Below, piece after piece: positions 13,262 to 24,500 of a stretch of 64,000 nt of DNA (its first letter is position 1; each line of letters starts with the position of its first letter). The notes beneath the pieces are model-generated. The model saw only the letters and a list, made by a program, of their open reading frames with translations. It had not been told where the DNA came from and did no database searches. Location: NCBI GenBank assembly GCA_949775045.1, contig OX459108.1, positions 6,823,961-6,887,960 of the forward strand, written 5' to 3'. Position numbers and translations under genes: made by a program. This DNA is from Metridium senile (Eukaryota > Cnidaria > Anthozoa > Actiniaria > Metridiidae).

Positions 13262-13581
13262 ACTTTTTGCAGTTAACACTTCTACAGTTATATTTATTCA
13301 AAATAATGGTTTCATAGAGCATATTAAAGACAAGAATGATACATTGCAGCGAATTATCAAAATCTCATGTCGAGATTTGAGAAGGATTTCAACGCCGTGA
13401 ACTTTTGCCGACTTAATACACAAGAGTTCTTCGGTATTTGTAATAAAAACTTGAATAAACTCAAACAACACCGTCTACAGTTATATTCATTCAAAAATAA
13501 TGATTTCATGGAGCACATTTGTGACATTAATCAGACATTAAAGCGAATTATTACAATCTAATGGCGAGATTTGAGAAGGAC
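13262..13581 (+). pseudogene. Small coding-like segment with an internal duplication
   Basis: After a CTTTTTGCAG acceptor-like site, two diverged copies of about 100 bp (13282-13384 and 13478-13581) each encode a similar peptide (FIEHIKDKNDTLQRI and FMEHICDINQTLKRI). The frame differs between copies and stops occur, so it is probably a decayed exon linked to the array at 12370-18560. Function unknown. Confidence 0.3.
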
Positions 13582-13611
13582 TCATGCATCCGATGCATTA
13601 AATTAAGATAT

Positions 13612-13925
13612 TCACACGGCGTGTGAACTTTCGCTGGCGGTTCGATAAGTCACTGTTGTCATAGTTTTGCTTTTATCACAGACTAATGTGCTTGTATTCG
13701 TCTCCGATACATGCTCTGAAGATAATTCATTTGGTCCTTCATGATGGCAGCGGAGAAACGACGATAATAATCGCATTTTCCTTCCACAAATTGCTCGAGA
13801 AGTTCGAAGCCATCTATTTCGAGAGGAACAACTTGAAAAATAATTGAATTGTCTGTGCAAGGCTAACGAATGCATCTTTTCCATTAGAAAAGCTAAATAA
13901 TGCATTTAACTGGCTTTCAGTGAGT
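13612..13925 (-). pseudogene. RecQ-like helicase fragment
   Basis: Read on the minus strand from 13925: [19 protein letters not shown], then after a frame break VVSPLPS and MKDQM, resembling the region around the Walker A motif and motif Ia of RecQ helicases. The GKS loop itself is lost and several stops occur. A similar fragment with the loop intact is at 36725-36845. Confidence 0.55.
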
Positions 13926-14146
13926 GAATTAATCCAGAATATAGAAGAAACTTCACGAACGGCATCGCCATTCCTAGTTTATCATGTTTATCGGCGTTAC
14001 TGCTGCTAACTCGTGTATTGCGTGACTGCATTCCAACGTCATCAGTATGGAATTTTTGCTCTCGGCGCGCAGACGCTTGTTGGCGGGAGACGTTTCGAGC
14101 GCTTACAAGGGTCTGTAACGCAGGCTACCGGTCCGGCCAAAATGAA

Positions 14147-14603
14147 ATGCTGGAAGATCGTCGTTTGAACTACGTTTAAAACCTGAACAAGAAGAAGCAA
14201 TTCAGTATCTTTTAGCCGGCAAAGACGTGCTAGCGGTCCTTCCGACTGGTTTTGGAAAGAGCCTTATTTATCAAATATTTAGTGAGATAAAAAAACTCGA
14301 AATTAAAAGTGAAGCCGTAGTGATTTAGTAGTCATTTCCTTATTGACAAGCATTATAAAAGACCAGATCTTGCATCTGAACAGTGATCGAAGTTCTTACG
14401 CAGCAGAACTTTCAACTTTTAGTCCAGAACGGTTGAAATCCTGTGACTTCATGATCCTGTTCAGCTCTGCAGAAGACGCTCTTGGGTCTGAACTCACCGA
14501 AGAGTTGAAGGGTAATGAGAGTAATTTACACGAGCGTTTGTTGCTTATTGTGGTTGACGAAACCCATACTATAGAAACGTGGTCCGGTAAAAGGTGCGTC
14601 TAA
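14147..14603 (+). pseudogene. RecQ-like helicase fragment with Walker A and B motifs
   Basis: Encodes LKPEQEEAIQYLLAGKDVL, Walker A PTGFGKSLIYQ, then an in-frame TAG near 14326 and a frame change, followed by SIIKDQILHLNSD and Walker B VVDETHTIETWSGKR. The order matches the first RecA domain of RecQ helicases (DNA unwinding 3'-5'). No start codon, no second helicase domain. Lies head-to-head with the fragment at 13612-13925. Likely mobile-element-borne or retro-copied, now dead. Confidence 0.7.
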
Positions 14604-15600
14604 TAAAGCTATAACCATTTGTATACTACAGTGATGTGATTTTGGAAATTCAAATTTGTCCGCAAACCATTTTTGTTTTCTATACTGAACCAAAATTATA
14701 CAAAACGTACTACTAAAACTTGCATTATACTTTGCACGATCGATTGTTTATCAATATTCACTCTTAAATTGTAGCTCATATTAGATAAAAGCTTATATTT
14801 ATTATTCCAAAATGTATTTATAAAACCTCAAATTTGCAAATGTTTTTGTTTAAGATGCCGTTCGAAGAAGACGAAGTAATGCGGCAAAAGTCGTTAACAT
14901 TTACTTCTTTCGCGACACGACCGCGTTTTGACAATGTTGTAATTACTGTATAATGAAAATAAAACCATGGATAATAAAATGTTTTGATAATTCATGATAA
15001 AACCAAACGTACTGTACGATGACGTTGTTTGTTGTTGCATTTGACTGGCTTCCCGCGGTGAGCGCTGATTTGCTGAAGTAATATGATCTTAATTAGATGG
15101 GGGCGGTAACACAAACTACTGGGGGTTTGTTGCAGGCTCTCCTTTCTTTCCTCTCCCCCTCCCCTCCCCTCCCCCTCCTTTTCCCAAAGAGCCAGCTATG
15201 CAGGCTACTTATAGAACAAATTACAATTGCTCGAATAAAACTAGAAAAATATGCATCTTAAAACCACAGAATATGAAAAATAACTTCAGAAAACGAATAT
15301 ATAAATAATAGATAAGGAGCAACACTGAGTTCAATTTTTGGTTGTAAATGTTAGGATGTTCAATATTCAAATGGATTTTTAAACTATGTGATAGAAAGGG
15401 TATTTTCGATGGCAACGAAAATGGCCGACTCAGCTGACTCAGCGCGCAATGCATCGTGGTTGAGACGGCTCCTTTAACCTATAAAAATTGCGTTTAATTG
15501 GTTATTGATCAATCAAATTGCTACTTTCAAAAAGGATGTCTCTCGTTTTCATTGTTTGTTTTGGAAAATGAGGTCAAAGTCCAAACTGGTGTTATTTTGA
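14604..15600. other. Intergenic, no gene seen
   Basis: Contains a C/T-rich run at 15140-15185; otherwise nothing supported. Confidence 0.35.
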
Positions 15601-15949
15601 AAAATTCTTTGAACCAATCAGGTTCGGGATTTGCTAATGATTACCAGTTATAATGTATACCATTATATTATAACACGCCCTCTGATTGGTCCCAGATCTT
15701 GGTTTATTTCGCAGGTAATTTCGAAGAAATGGTTATCGCCAAGTTTCATCATTTGTTAAAAAAGTTCCCAAAATCTGTGATGTCATTTGATCATTATTTT
15801 GCTAAGAAATCAGTAATGGAAATTTGAATGACTTTCAACAAACGGAAAGGACCAATAGTCAATACCACTGTTTACGCTACATTATTTTGTTCAAAATCAG
15901 ATGTAATAAACAAATGTTGTAAAGAATTGAACATGTTTATTACTCACTA

Positions 15950-16410
15950 ACTTATGCAGACTGCGACAGATAGCTCAGGGACAAACTCTCTGTGTTAGGG
16001 ATGGTTCTACTTCCAAAAACATCCAGATAAATTCGATCTCCTTCGGTAAGTATCTGATCTACGGTGGCGGCAGAGCCGTATTCAATTTTTGTCAACCAGT
16101 CAAGAAATTAAATGTCAATAAATCGTTCGTGGCCTTGATAAATGTCATAAATGTTTCCATCAATAAATACGTTTTAGTTTCACATAACACTTAACTCTAT
16201 TGATTTGATGAATCGAAGGAAAATACGTCGAAGCAACGGGATTTGATAGGCGAAATATGCTGAGTGTACGTACTGCATTGTCGGTTTGGTCATCGTGAAT
16301 GAGTGGCAGACACTGAGATTTTTCCTGCCATACAAAACACAGGGATCCCACAGTATTGACATTGATGTCGCTGCTCGCTTTGTTCGAATCAACAATCAGT
16401 TCATCCATGA
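15950..16410 (-). pseudogene. Mobile-element protein fragment, broken
   Basis: The minus strand has open pieces; the clearest (TVDQILTEGDRIYLDVF, then RTIPNTESLSLSYL) ends at about 15955 and recalls proteins found with Helitron-like elements that carry OTU-like cysteine proteases. The piece above it (16160-16408) is open in two frames. The segment interrupts a unit of the surrounding array. Family call is tentative. Confidence 0.35.
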
Positions 16411-18559
16411 AAATATATTTCTAAATTTCATTAAATTGCCTTTTTAAAATTAATGATTATTAAACCAGATAGTTTAACATTTAAAAAAATTCATCTTTAT
16501 TTCATTTGATTTTCATGGAAAACGTCTTGCAGTTGTAAAAATTTAGCAGGTTCATAGAGCATGACAACCACAAAGAAATATCTGATCAACACTGAGCACT
16601 TATCAGGTTACTTGCTGTGAGATATTTTTGGTTCACATCGCAGTAATATGTCAAAACTACCAGCTATAAACTCCTTGCTAAACAATACACAGATGACAAA
16701 AGTGAATAGAGACGGAACCTTTTTCAGGTTCCTTTACTGGTTTAACTAAATTGTTCTCCTGAGAGGAAAACTAAGTCTTTGAACCAAACAGGTTTCGGGG
16801 TTTGCTGATTCTCTTCCTGGATTTTATTAAATTGCCCTTTTAAAATAAGTGATTATTAAACCAGATAATTTAACATTTCAAAAATTCATCCAAACCTTGA
16901 CACAAAAGAAATTATCGATCATTTGCAAAAACGATAAGGAACACAGACATAATATGACCTTTTTTGTGTGATTTTGTATAATCAAATAATATTGACATAA
17001 ACTACTACAAAACACTCATACAGGCATTTAATTTGTTTCCATTCAACTCAGTCTTTATTTCATTTGATTTTCATGGAAAATGTCTTGCAGTTGTAAAAAA
17101 TTAGCAGGTTCATAGAGCATGACCACCACAAAGAAATGTCTGATCAACACTGAGCACTTATCAGTTTACTTGCTGTGAGATATTTTTGGTTCACATCGCA
17201 GTAATATGTCAAAACTACCAGCTATAAACTCCTTGCTAAACAATACACAGATGACAAAAGTGAATAGAGACGGAACCTTTTTCAGGTTCCTTTACTGGTT
17301 CAACTAAATTGTTCTCCTGAGAGGAAAAATAAAGTCTTTGAACCAAACAGGTTTCGGGGTTTGATGATATTTACAAGTTAAAATATATACCATTATTCTA
17401 ACACACGCCGGCTCTGATTGGCCCCAAATCGTGGTTTGTTTCGCAGGCAAATAAGAAGAAATGGCAAAAAACTAATGTTATCGTCAAAGCTCATGATTTT
17501 CAACAACAAAAAGTTCCAAAATCCCGCATGGTGTATCTCACCGATTGTTGTATTAATTGATGTGATTAATTAAAAGATGAATAAACTTATTTAATGGCCA
17601 ATCGCTCGCCCGCTCATCGATAACGCTATTGTCTTGGAGCTGATTATCAAGTATTATATAATCAGCTCATTTCTTAAAGGTAATCCATGAAATTCTCTTC
17701 CTGGATTTTTATTAAATTGCCTTTTTAAAATTAGTGATTATTAAACCAGATAATTGAACAAAAAATAATTTCAAAAATTCATCCAAACCTTGACAGAAAA
17801 GAAATTATCGATTATTTGCAAAAACGATAAGGAACACACAAGTAATATGGCTTTTTCTGTGTGATTTTGTATAATCAAATAAAATTGACATAAACTACTA
17901 CAAAACACTCATACAGGCATTTAATTTGTTTCCATTCAACTCAGTCTTTATTGCATTTGATTTTCAAGGAAAACTTGTTGCAGTTGTAAAAATATAAGCA
18001 GATTCATAGAACATGAACACCACAAAGAAAATGTCTGACAAACAGCACTTATCAGCTTACTTACTGTGAGATAGTTTTTGGTTCACATCGCAGTAATAAG
18101 TCAAAACTACCAGCTATAAACTTATTGCTAAACATTAATCACTTTTTCTGGAGGTTTTTTATATTTATATAACATTGACATAAACTACGTGAGAATGGAC
18201 GAGTAATACCTCTTTAAACTTGCAAAAATAATCAAAAGTCTCAGAAATTCCTGTCTGTTCAATTCGTTCTTTATTTCATTTGATTTTCATGGAAAACTTC
18301 TTGCAGTTATAAGAGATTAAGCAGATTTACATTACATGACAACCACAAAGAGATGTCTGGAAAACACCACTTATAAGTTCACTTGCTGTGAGATATTTTT
18401 TTCGTTCACATCGCAGTAACATGTCAAAACTACCAGCTATAAACTCATTGCTAAACAATGCGAGGCCTACACAAGAGAATTGAGACGGAACCTCTTTCAG
18501 TTGCCTTTACTGGTTCAACACTGAGCATCGTTCTCCTGAGAGGAAAAAATATAGGTAAG

Positions 18560-19566
18560 AATTCTACAAATCTTTTTGACTTTATACTTTACATTTGTAT
18601 GGTGAGCTTTTCGTTTTGATTTCTTTCGGTTCATTTTGTCTTTCAAAAATGTATTTTTACATCTAACAAATTCTAATTTTACTTTTTTACATTAATTTCC
18701 TTGTATTATCGATCTTGTGTTTCTTTGTCAAAGATATGTTTGCTTGTTGTCGAGAAAGAATTAAGACTCTGAAAAACGTGGCAAGTGATTACTGCTAAAT
18801 TGCTAATATAAGGGAACCCTATAAATTAATGGCTTCTTTATCAGCTATTCCCCTAAGGAAATGTTCAATAGTTTTTTGTAGCCAGTAATGATATAAGGTA
18901 AGAGTCCCATTTAAAAACAAAATACATGTTTGTTAGAAATTATGTCCGAGTTCATTTTCCAGCGTTTTTAGAGGGGTTTTGGACATCTATCGTATTGAAG
19001 TGACGCCAGTTTTGAACAATCTGGCAAGCAAATAAATAGAAAGGCACACCTTAAAACCCTCCTCTGCAAAATGAATAATTTACATTAAGCCCCTCTCTTT
19101 ACATGTCCTGATAATCCTGAGAATTGTCCAATTCGCTTGTTCGGTATATATTTTCCGTTCTCAAGCATTGCACGAAATTTTTTTATATTGTTGCTTGATA
19201 TTTTCTGCACGATAGTTATTTCATGATCGACAATTTTTGCACTGTTATAGATGGAGATTTGCTCAATACTTTTTGAAGGATACAACTAACTCTGCCCTCA
19301 AATATCTATTGTCTGCCGCTAAGTAAATTAACATCTATTACAATGCTCCCCTAAAGACCACTTAATTCTTCGAAAACAAAAATCAAATGAAAAAGAAATA
19401 TAAAAAATTATTCCTGTTGTTTTTATTTTACGTTTTGTGTCGTATTAATTATTTCATTTTGTCTAAGAAAAACATAAAACAAGCTTTGGTATTATTGTTT
19501 CTACAAAATAAAAATATTGTAGCATTTGGTGATAGGCGTTCTTGTATCGAAAACATGGTTGAATAC
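18560..19566. other. Intergenic, no gene seen
   Basis: AT-rich sequence following the last array unit; no recognisable protein, RNA or transposon end. Confidence 0.35.
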
Positions 19567-19709
19567 CAGGGGCCGGTTGTACGAAAGGTGGATAAAGTTA
19601 TCCGCGCATAAAGGTTATCCACTGCATAGGGTTTTTTATAGATTTTATCCGCTGGATAAGGATTTATCCGGTGGATAGCGCTATTCACCCTTCGTACTAC
19701 CGGCCCCTG
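19567..19709. mobile_element. Small MITE with CAGGGGCCGGT termini
   Basis: CAGGGGCCGGTTGTACGAA at the left pairs with TTCGTACTACCGGCCCCTG at the right, and the inner GGATAA/TTATCC words pair too. 143 bp, non-coding. Confidence 0.8.
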
Positions 19710-19903
19710 TAAACCTATTTTTAGAGTAAAAACCTATTTTTACAGTAAATAAATGAATCGAAATAATAGTAAAAATATGTATATATTTTGAAAATGTTTT
19801 GACATATCTTAGTCCTGTGTTGTTGTTAAATGTATTCGGTGTCATTCTCGGTGGTTTGTGACCGTTTAATGTTTGCCAACCTGTAATTAAGGAGGCGAGA
19901 GGC

Positions 19904-20834
19904 ACAGAGACGTTTGAACGGCCGTAGATCCCGCGTCAGAGCGTACTTTGACAATATTTTAGCAGGCAAATAATAACGCCACCTAATTTGTATATTTGAA
20001 ACGATATAGCCTACTTAAATGCTGTTATCTAGGTCAAAATTTAAAACAAATTATCTCACCGATTTTGAACAATTTTGGACAATTTTTTCAGTAAAAAAAT
20101 CATTGTTTTATATTATTTACCAATAACAGGAATTTGAAACGAAACAGCAAAATCCTTCCAGCCAGGTATTAACATAACTTTTTTCTACATGTTCTGTGAA
20201 TGTCAACAAATTTAGTCCAGGGGATATTTTTTTGGAAAGGATACAAGTCGCGTAAAAGTTTGTTAGTTTTCGTGCAAAACTTCTAAGTTTTACTTTTGAG
20301 CGAGCTAACGAAAAAATCTGACATATAATTTTTCTATTTTTTCACAATCAAAAGTTCACCACATTTTCAAGTACGCCTCTAAAGTTTATAACGCGATTGA
20401 AATATTTTGAGGTGGTCAAATAAAGTTCTCAACTTAGGTATATTTGCCTTCTATATACCTGGGAGAAGAATTTTGCTGTATCTTTTCAAAGACCGTTGTT
20501 ATCGGGAAATATTATAAAAACAATGATTTTTTGCACTGAAAAAAATGTCCCGTCTTTATTCAAAATCGGTGAGATAATTTTGTTTTAAACTTTGCCAGAT
20601 TGTTGACCTAGATAACATCTTTAAAGTAGACTGTGTCGTTTAAAAAGTTAAGGTCGATTTTTCCCCAGAATAGGCTACATACAAACTAGGCTGCGTTATC
20701 ATTTGTCTGCTAAAATATTGTCGATTTTAGTTAAACTAACTTTTTAAATACGTTGTTCTTTATCTAAATAAGTGTTAAATCATTTTGTCAAAGTACGCTC
20801 TGACGTGGGAACTACGGCCGTTCAAACGTCTCTG
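19904..20834. mobile_element. Nested foldback element with CAGAGACGTTTGAACGGCCG termini
   Basis: Left end CAGAGACGTTTGAACGGCCG pairs with CGGCCGTTCAAACGTCTCTG at the right. Inner parts pair as well (TTTTAGCAGGCAAAT near 19968, ATTTGTCTGCTAAAA near 20710). No coding capacity. Confidence 0.75.
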
Positions 20835-20851
20835 GGTGAGCGCGAACATTA

Positions 20852-20995
<144 letters not shown>

Positions 20996-21478
20996 CGTAT
21001 TTATGGTGCATTTCTAATCTCAATGCGCTTACAATTAAGGGCCCCAGCCTTCTTAAACATGATTTTCTAGGCCATCGAAGACAAAGGGCTCACATCTGCA
21101 TTGACCAGCCATTACATATTTAAGTACAGGTGGGCAAATAATGCTCTAAAACGGTCAAAACCAACCGAGAATGACACCAAATACATTTAACAATGACACA
21201 GGTCTAAGATACCTGTTTAGTTTATTTGCTCTCTTTAAATATTACAATTTACACATAGAATTAGTACTACTAAAATGATTTACAGTTTTGATTTACAGTT
21301 TGGTTTGAATATAAGAAGAGCCTGGGGGCTAAATTAACTGTTAGGTTTTCTAGTCTAGCCCCCAGATAAGTCCAAAAAGACCTAATTTTATTTCGTCCCA
21401 AATCTTTACTGTAAAATGGATTGTTTGGGCTGCCTGTGTAATACGCGATATTTTCTAGGCACTCGACGTCTTGAAAGT

Positions 21479-21565
21479 ATGGCGGTGTCCAAGCTCTTGT
21501 TATTGTTGGTTCTGCTGTTGGCTCCTTGTGTATCAGCAAAGAAGTATAGCAATGAATCCACAAAT
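21479..21565 (+). CDS. Gene B exon 1: start codon and signal peptide
   Basis: ATG at 21479 opens 29 codons ending at a GTAAGT donor (phase 0). The peptide is a typical secretory signal: short basic start (MAVSK), a run of nine Leu/Val residues, then a small-residue cleavage context (CVSA before KK). It fits exon 2 at 22261 in phase. No other upstream in-frame ATG is seen. The right end of a foldback transposon (TTGGGCTGCCTGTG, ending 21438) lies only 40 bp upstream, so the 5' UTR or promoter may be transposon-derived. No clear TATA box was found. Confidence 0.8.
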
Positions 21566-24500
21566 GTAAGTAGAATGCATCGATAAAAACTATTTGATTT
21601 CAATACATCTACATTTGTCCTAACTATCTTTAAAGTAACTTTTTTGCTGTTGTGGCTCCTTTTTCTTGTACTGCTACAATTGCTATTATTAGCGCCTACT
21701 TTTGTTCGTGTACTTATGTCGTCATTTTTTTCGTCATAATCTTTCTTTCTTTCATTCCAGTTTTTTATTGATTTTACTAAATATTATATATTCAATTATA
21801 GTATTTTAGTGTTAGTTTTATCTAGAAAATCGACAGTGTACAAACACTAAAAGCATGCAACATAAAAAGATTTTTAGAAATGGCAATACTGTTTTTTATT
21901 GATAAATTAGCACAATTTACTACTTATTATTAATAATTCAGTGTTCCACGGGTACAGAGCTAATCTTATTTTCCCGTGAAACACAATTTAGTGCATCATT
22001 CTGTAATGCTCCCCAATTCTTCTGTTCTTCTGTTGTTATTTGACTATCGAACTTTAACTAATACACATTTTTTTCACGGGTTGATAAAAACAAATTATTT
22101 GCACTCTATTAACTAGCAAGGTGTCATTTATTGTGATAGTTTTAATATTCTTTTCCTAGCTAACAAGTACATTTTCATGTTAGAACTTATACTCTCTTTG
22201 GAACCTTGTTTTATTACTTATTATTAAGTTTCCAGTGATTCTATGTTTTCAATTTTCCAGGAAACTCAGCCAAAAACAACAATTAGAGGAAGCGGTGTTG
22301 ATGACACGAAAACTGGATCAGGTAAAAACTTGTTCATTAACATATTTGGTTGGTTGGTTGGTTGGTTGGTTGGTTGGTTGGTTGGTTGGTTGGTTGGTTG
22401 GTTGGTTGGTTGGTTGGTTGGTTGGTTGGTTGGTTGGTTGGTTGGTTGGTTGGTTGGTTGGTTGGTTGGTTGGTTGGTTGGTTGGTTGGTTGGTTGGTTG
22501 GTTGGTTGGTTGGTTGGTTGGTTGGTTGGTTGGTTGGTTGGTTGGTTGGTTGGTTGGTTGGTTGGTTGGTTGGTTGGTTGGTTGGTTGGTTGGTTGGTTG
22601 GTTGGTTGGTTGGTTGGTTGGTTGGTTGGTTGGTTGGTTGGTTGGTTGGTTGGTTGGTTGGTTGGTTGGTTGGTTGGTTGGTTGGTTGGTTGGTTGGTTG
22701 GTTGGTTGGTTGGTTGGTTGGTTGGTTGGTTGGTTGGTTGGTTGGTTGGTTGGTTGTGGATTGGTTCAGTTTAATTTATAGTACAAGTGGTAAAATGTCA
22801 TATGCAACATACAGTGGTACCTCTATTAAGGTGGCCCAGGGGTATTTATTTACGTAAAAACAATTTTTTTTGAACTTTAAATTTTGGCGCAAAAAACTAC
22901 TTCGATTGCTTTAAAAATCGTGATTATAACTAATCATTGTCTCTAGTTTACAGATATTTAAACGTTAATTTTAAAATACTGATGTCGTAAGAGCAATGCA
23001 CTTGCAAACGCGAACTCGACTTTGAGATTGTATGGCTATTTCTAAAAATCTGAAAGACGAAACCACTCGATTTTGCGTCTATGGACTCGTGTACTTCACT
23101 ACTTTTACGTGATAAACGGCCAAATTAATCGAGACCTTGCAAGCTTAGGAAATATGAGCACTCAAAATAGAACACACAAATGTATAGCTTCTAAAGAATC
23201 GAACAGAGACGCACAATAAAATCATTGCTTTCGAAATCGTTACTCACCACTATGTTGTACAATGCTTTCCCAGTCTGAAGGCCAAATTTTAGTGAAATTG
23301 ACGTACTGTGTGCAGCACTATCACGACTGATAAAAAAACAAATTTATCGATGCATTAATCAAAATAGCTAGATAATCTATTTTTTTGCTCAGTATTACAT
23401 TAAATGGTAATTCCAGCGATTCTCAAAAACACAAGATGTAAACAAATCATTGTAAAAGTACCTTACAAAGTTTGAGCGTGTTCCATTCATACGGTTTGGA
23501 GAAATGGAGAAGTAAAGTTGACCGTATATAAATCTTGCATGGCGACACCGCCGAGTTGCAGTTGCAGTGAAAAGCCAAGTAACGATTTCGAAAGCAATGA
23601 TTATTGTGCGTCTCTGTTCGATTCTTTAGAAGCTATACATTTGTGTGTTCTATTTTGAGTGCTCATATTTCCTAAGCTTGCAAGGTCTCGATTAATTTGG
23701 CCGTTTGTCACTTAAAAGTAATGAAGTACATGAGTCCATAGTCTCTTACGACATCAGTATTTTTAAAAAAACCGTTTAAATATCTATAAACTAAAGACAA
23801 TTATTAGTTATAATCCAGATTTTTAAAGCAATCGAAGTAGTTTTTGCGCCACAATTTGAAGTTCAAAAAAAATTGTTTTTACGTAAATAAATACCCCTGG
23901 GCCACCTTAAGCGCTGTCACCCTCTATTAGCTAGGCAGCCACAATAAAAAGTCCCAAATCTATTTCTATATCTATTCTATACCTCTATTTAGCAGCCAAC
24001 GCCTATTAAGCGGCCACTTTGGAAAGTCCCGAGGTTGACCGCTTAATAGAGGTACCACTGTATTTTTTTATTGAATTTTTACAAGCTATTTTAAAACTAT
24101 TTCTTCATAAATATATAGGAAACAAGTTCGAAGAATCAAGTGAAGATGTCGATGATGCCAATGATGATGAACTGAATACTAATGGCATGACAGAGAGCGA
24201 AAAGAAGAAGTTACTTGAGCTTCTTGCTAACGAAGGACAACCAGGCTGGCTCGAAGCTGCAATTAGACAGGTTATACCATTTGAAAGACAAAACTGTATT
24301 TTGTTTTATTCTTATTTTAGGTAGTGCTATAAGCCTCTAGCAAATTGTTTCTCAAAAGTGAGAAACAAAGAATATAAAATACAAATTAGGTATTACCTAA
24401 TAGCGGAGATCCCAGTTAATTTTCTCACAGCAGTTCTCAGTCACACGTGCACTGCTCGCATAAAAAGCACCGCACTAGCATATTATTTTACTCATTAGCA

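Larger units (their letters stand above)
12370..18560. repeat. Array of about five diverged repeats with TATA-box-like units
   Basis: Shared blocks recur: an upstream block (AAATGGC, TCACCGATT, CTGATTATCAAGTATT), then ATTTGATTTTCATGGAAAAC with GTCTTGCAGTT, then CACATCGCAGTAA with ACTACCAGCTATAAACT, then AGACGGAACCT and CTCCTGAGAGGAAAA. Copies of the TATA-bearing end are near 12960-13110, 16630-16770, 17170-17320, 18060-18130 (short) and 18380-18550. The first and last copies run into GGTAA and the shared text TTCTACAAATCTTTTTGACTTTA, which looks like a splice donor after a first exon. Could be a decayed gene cluster or terminal repeats of an unclassified element. Confidence 0.6.

Noticed and set aside
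15950..16140. A + strand exon in the same place as the minus-strand fragment
   Set aside because: Both strands are open here, but the minus-strand text has the better resemblance to a known mobile-element protein; kept as a low-confidence minus-strand fragment.
22235..22857. Long Gly-Trp-Leu-Val repeat proteins in three + frames
   Set aside because: They are translations of the TTGG microsatellite in an intron; only 22261-22321 is a real exon.
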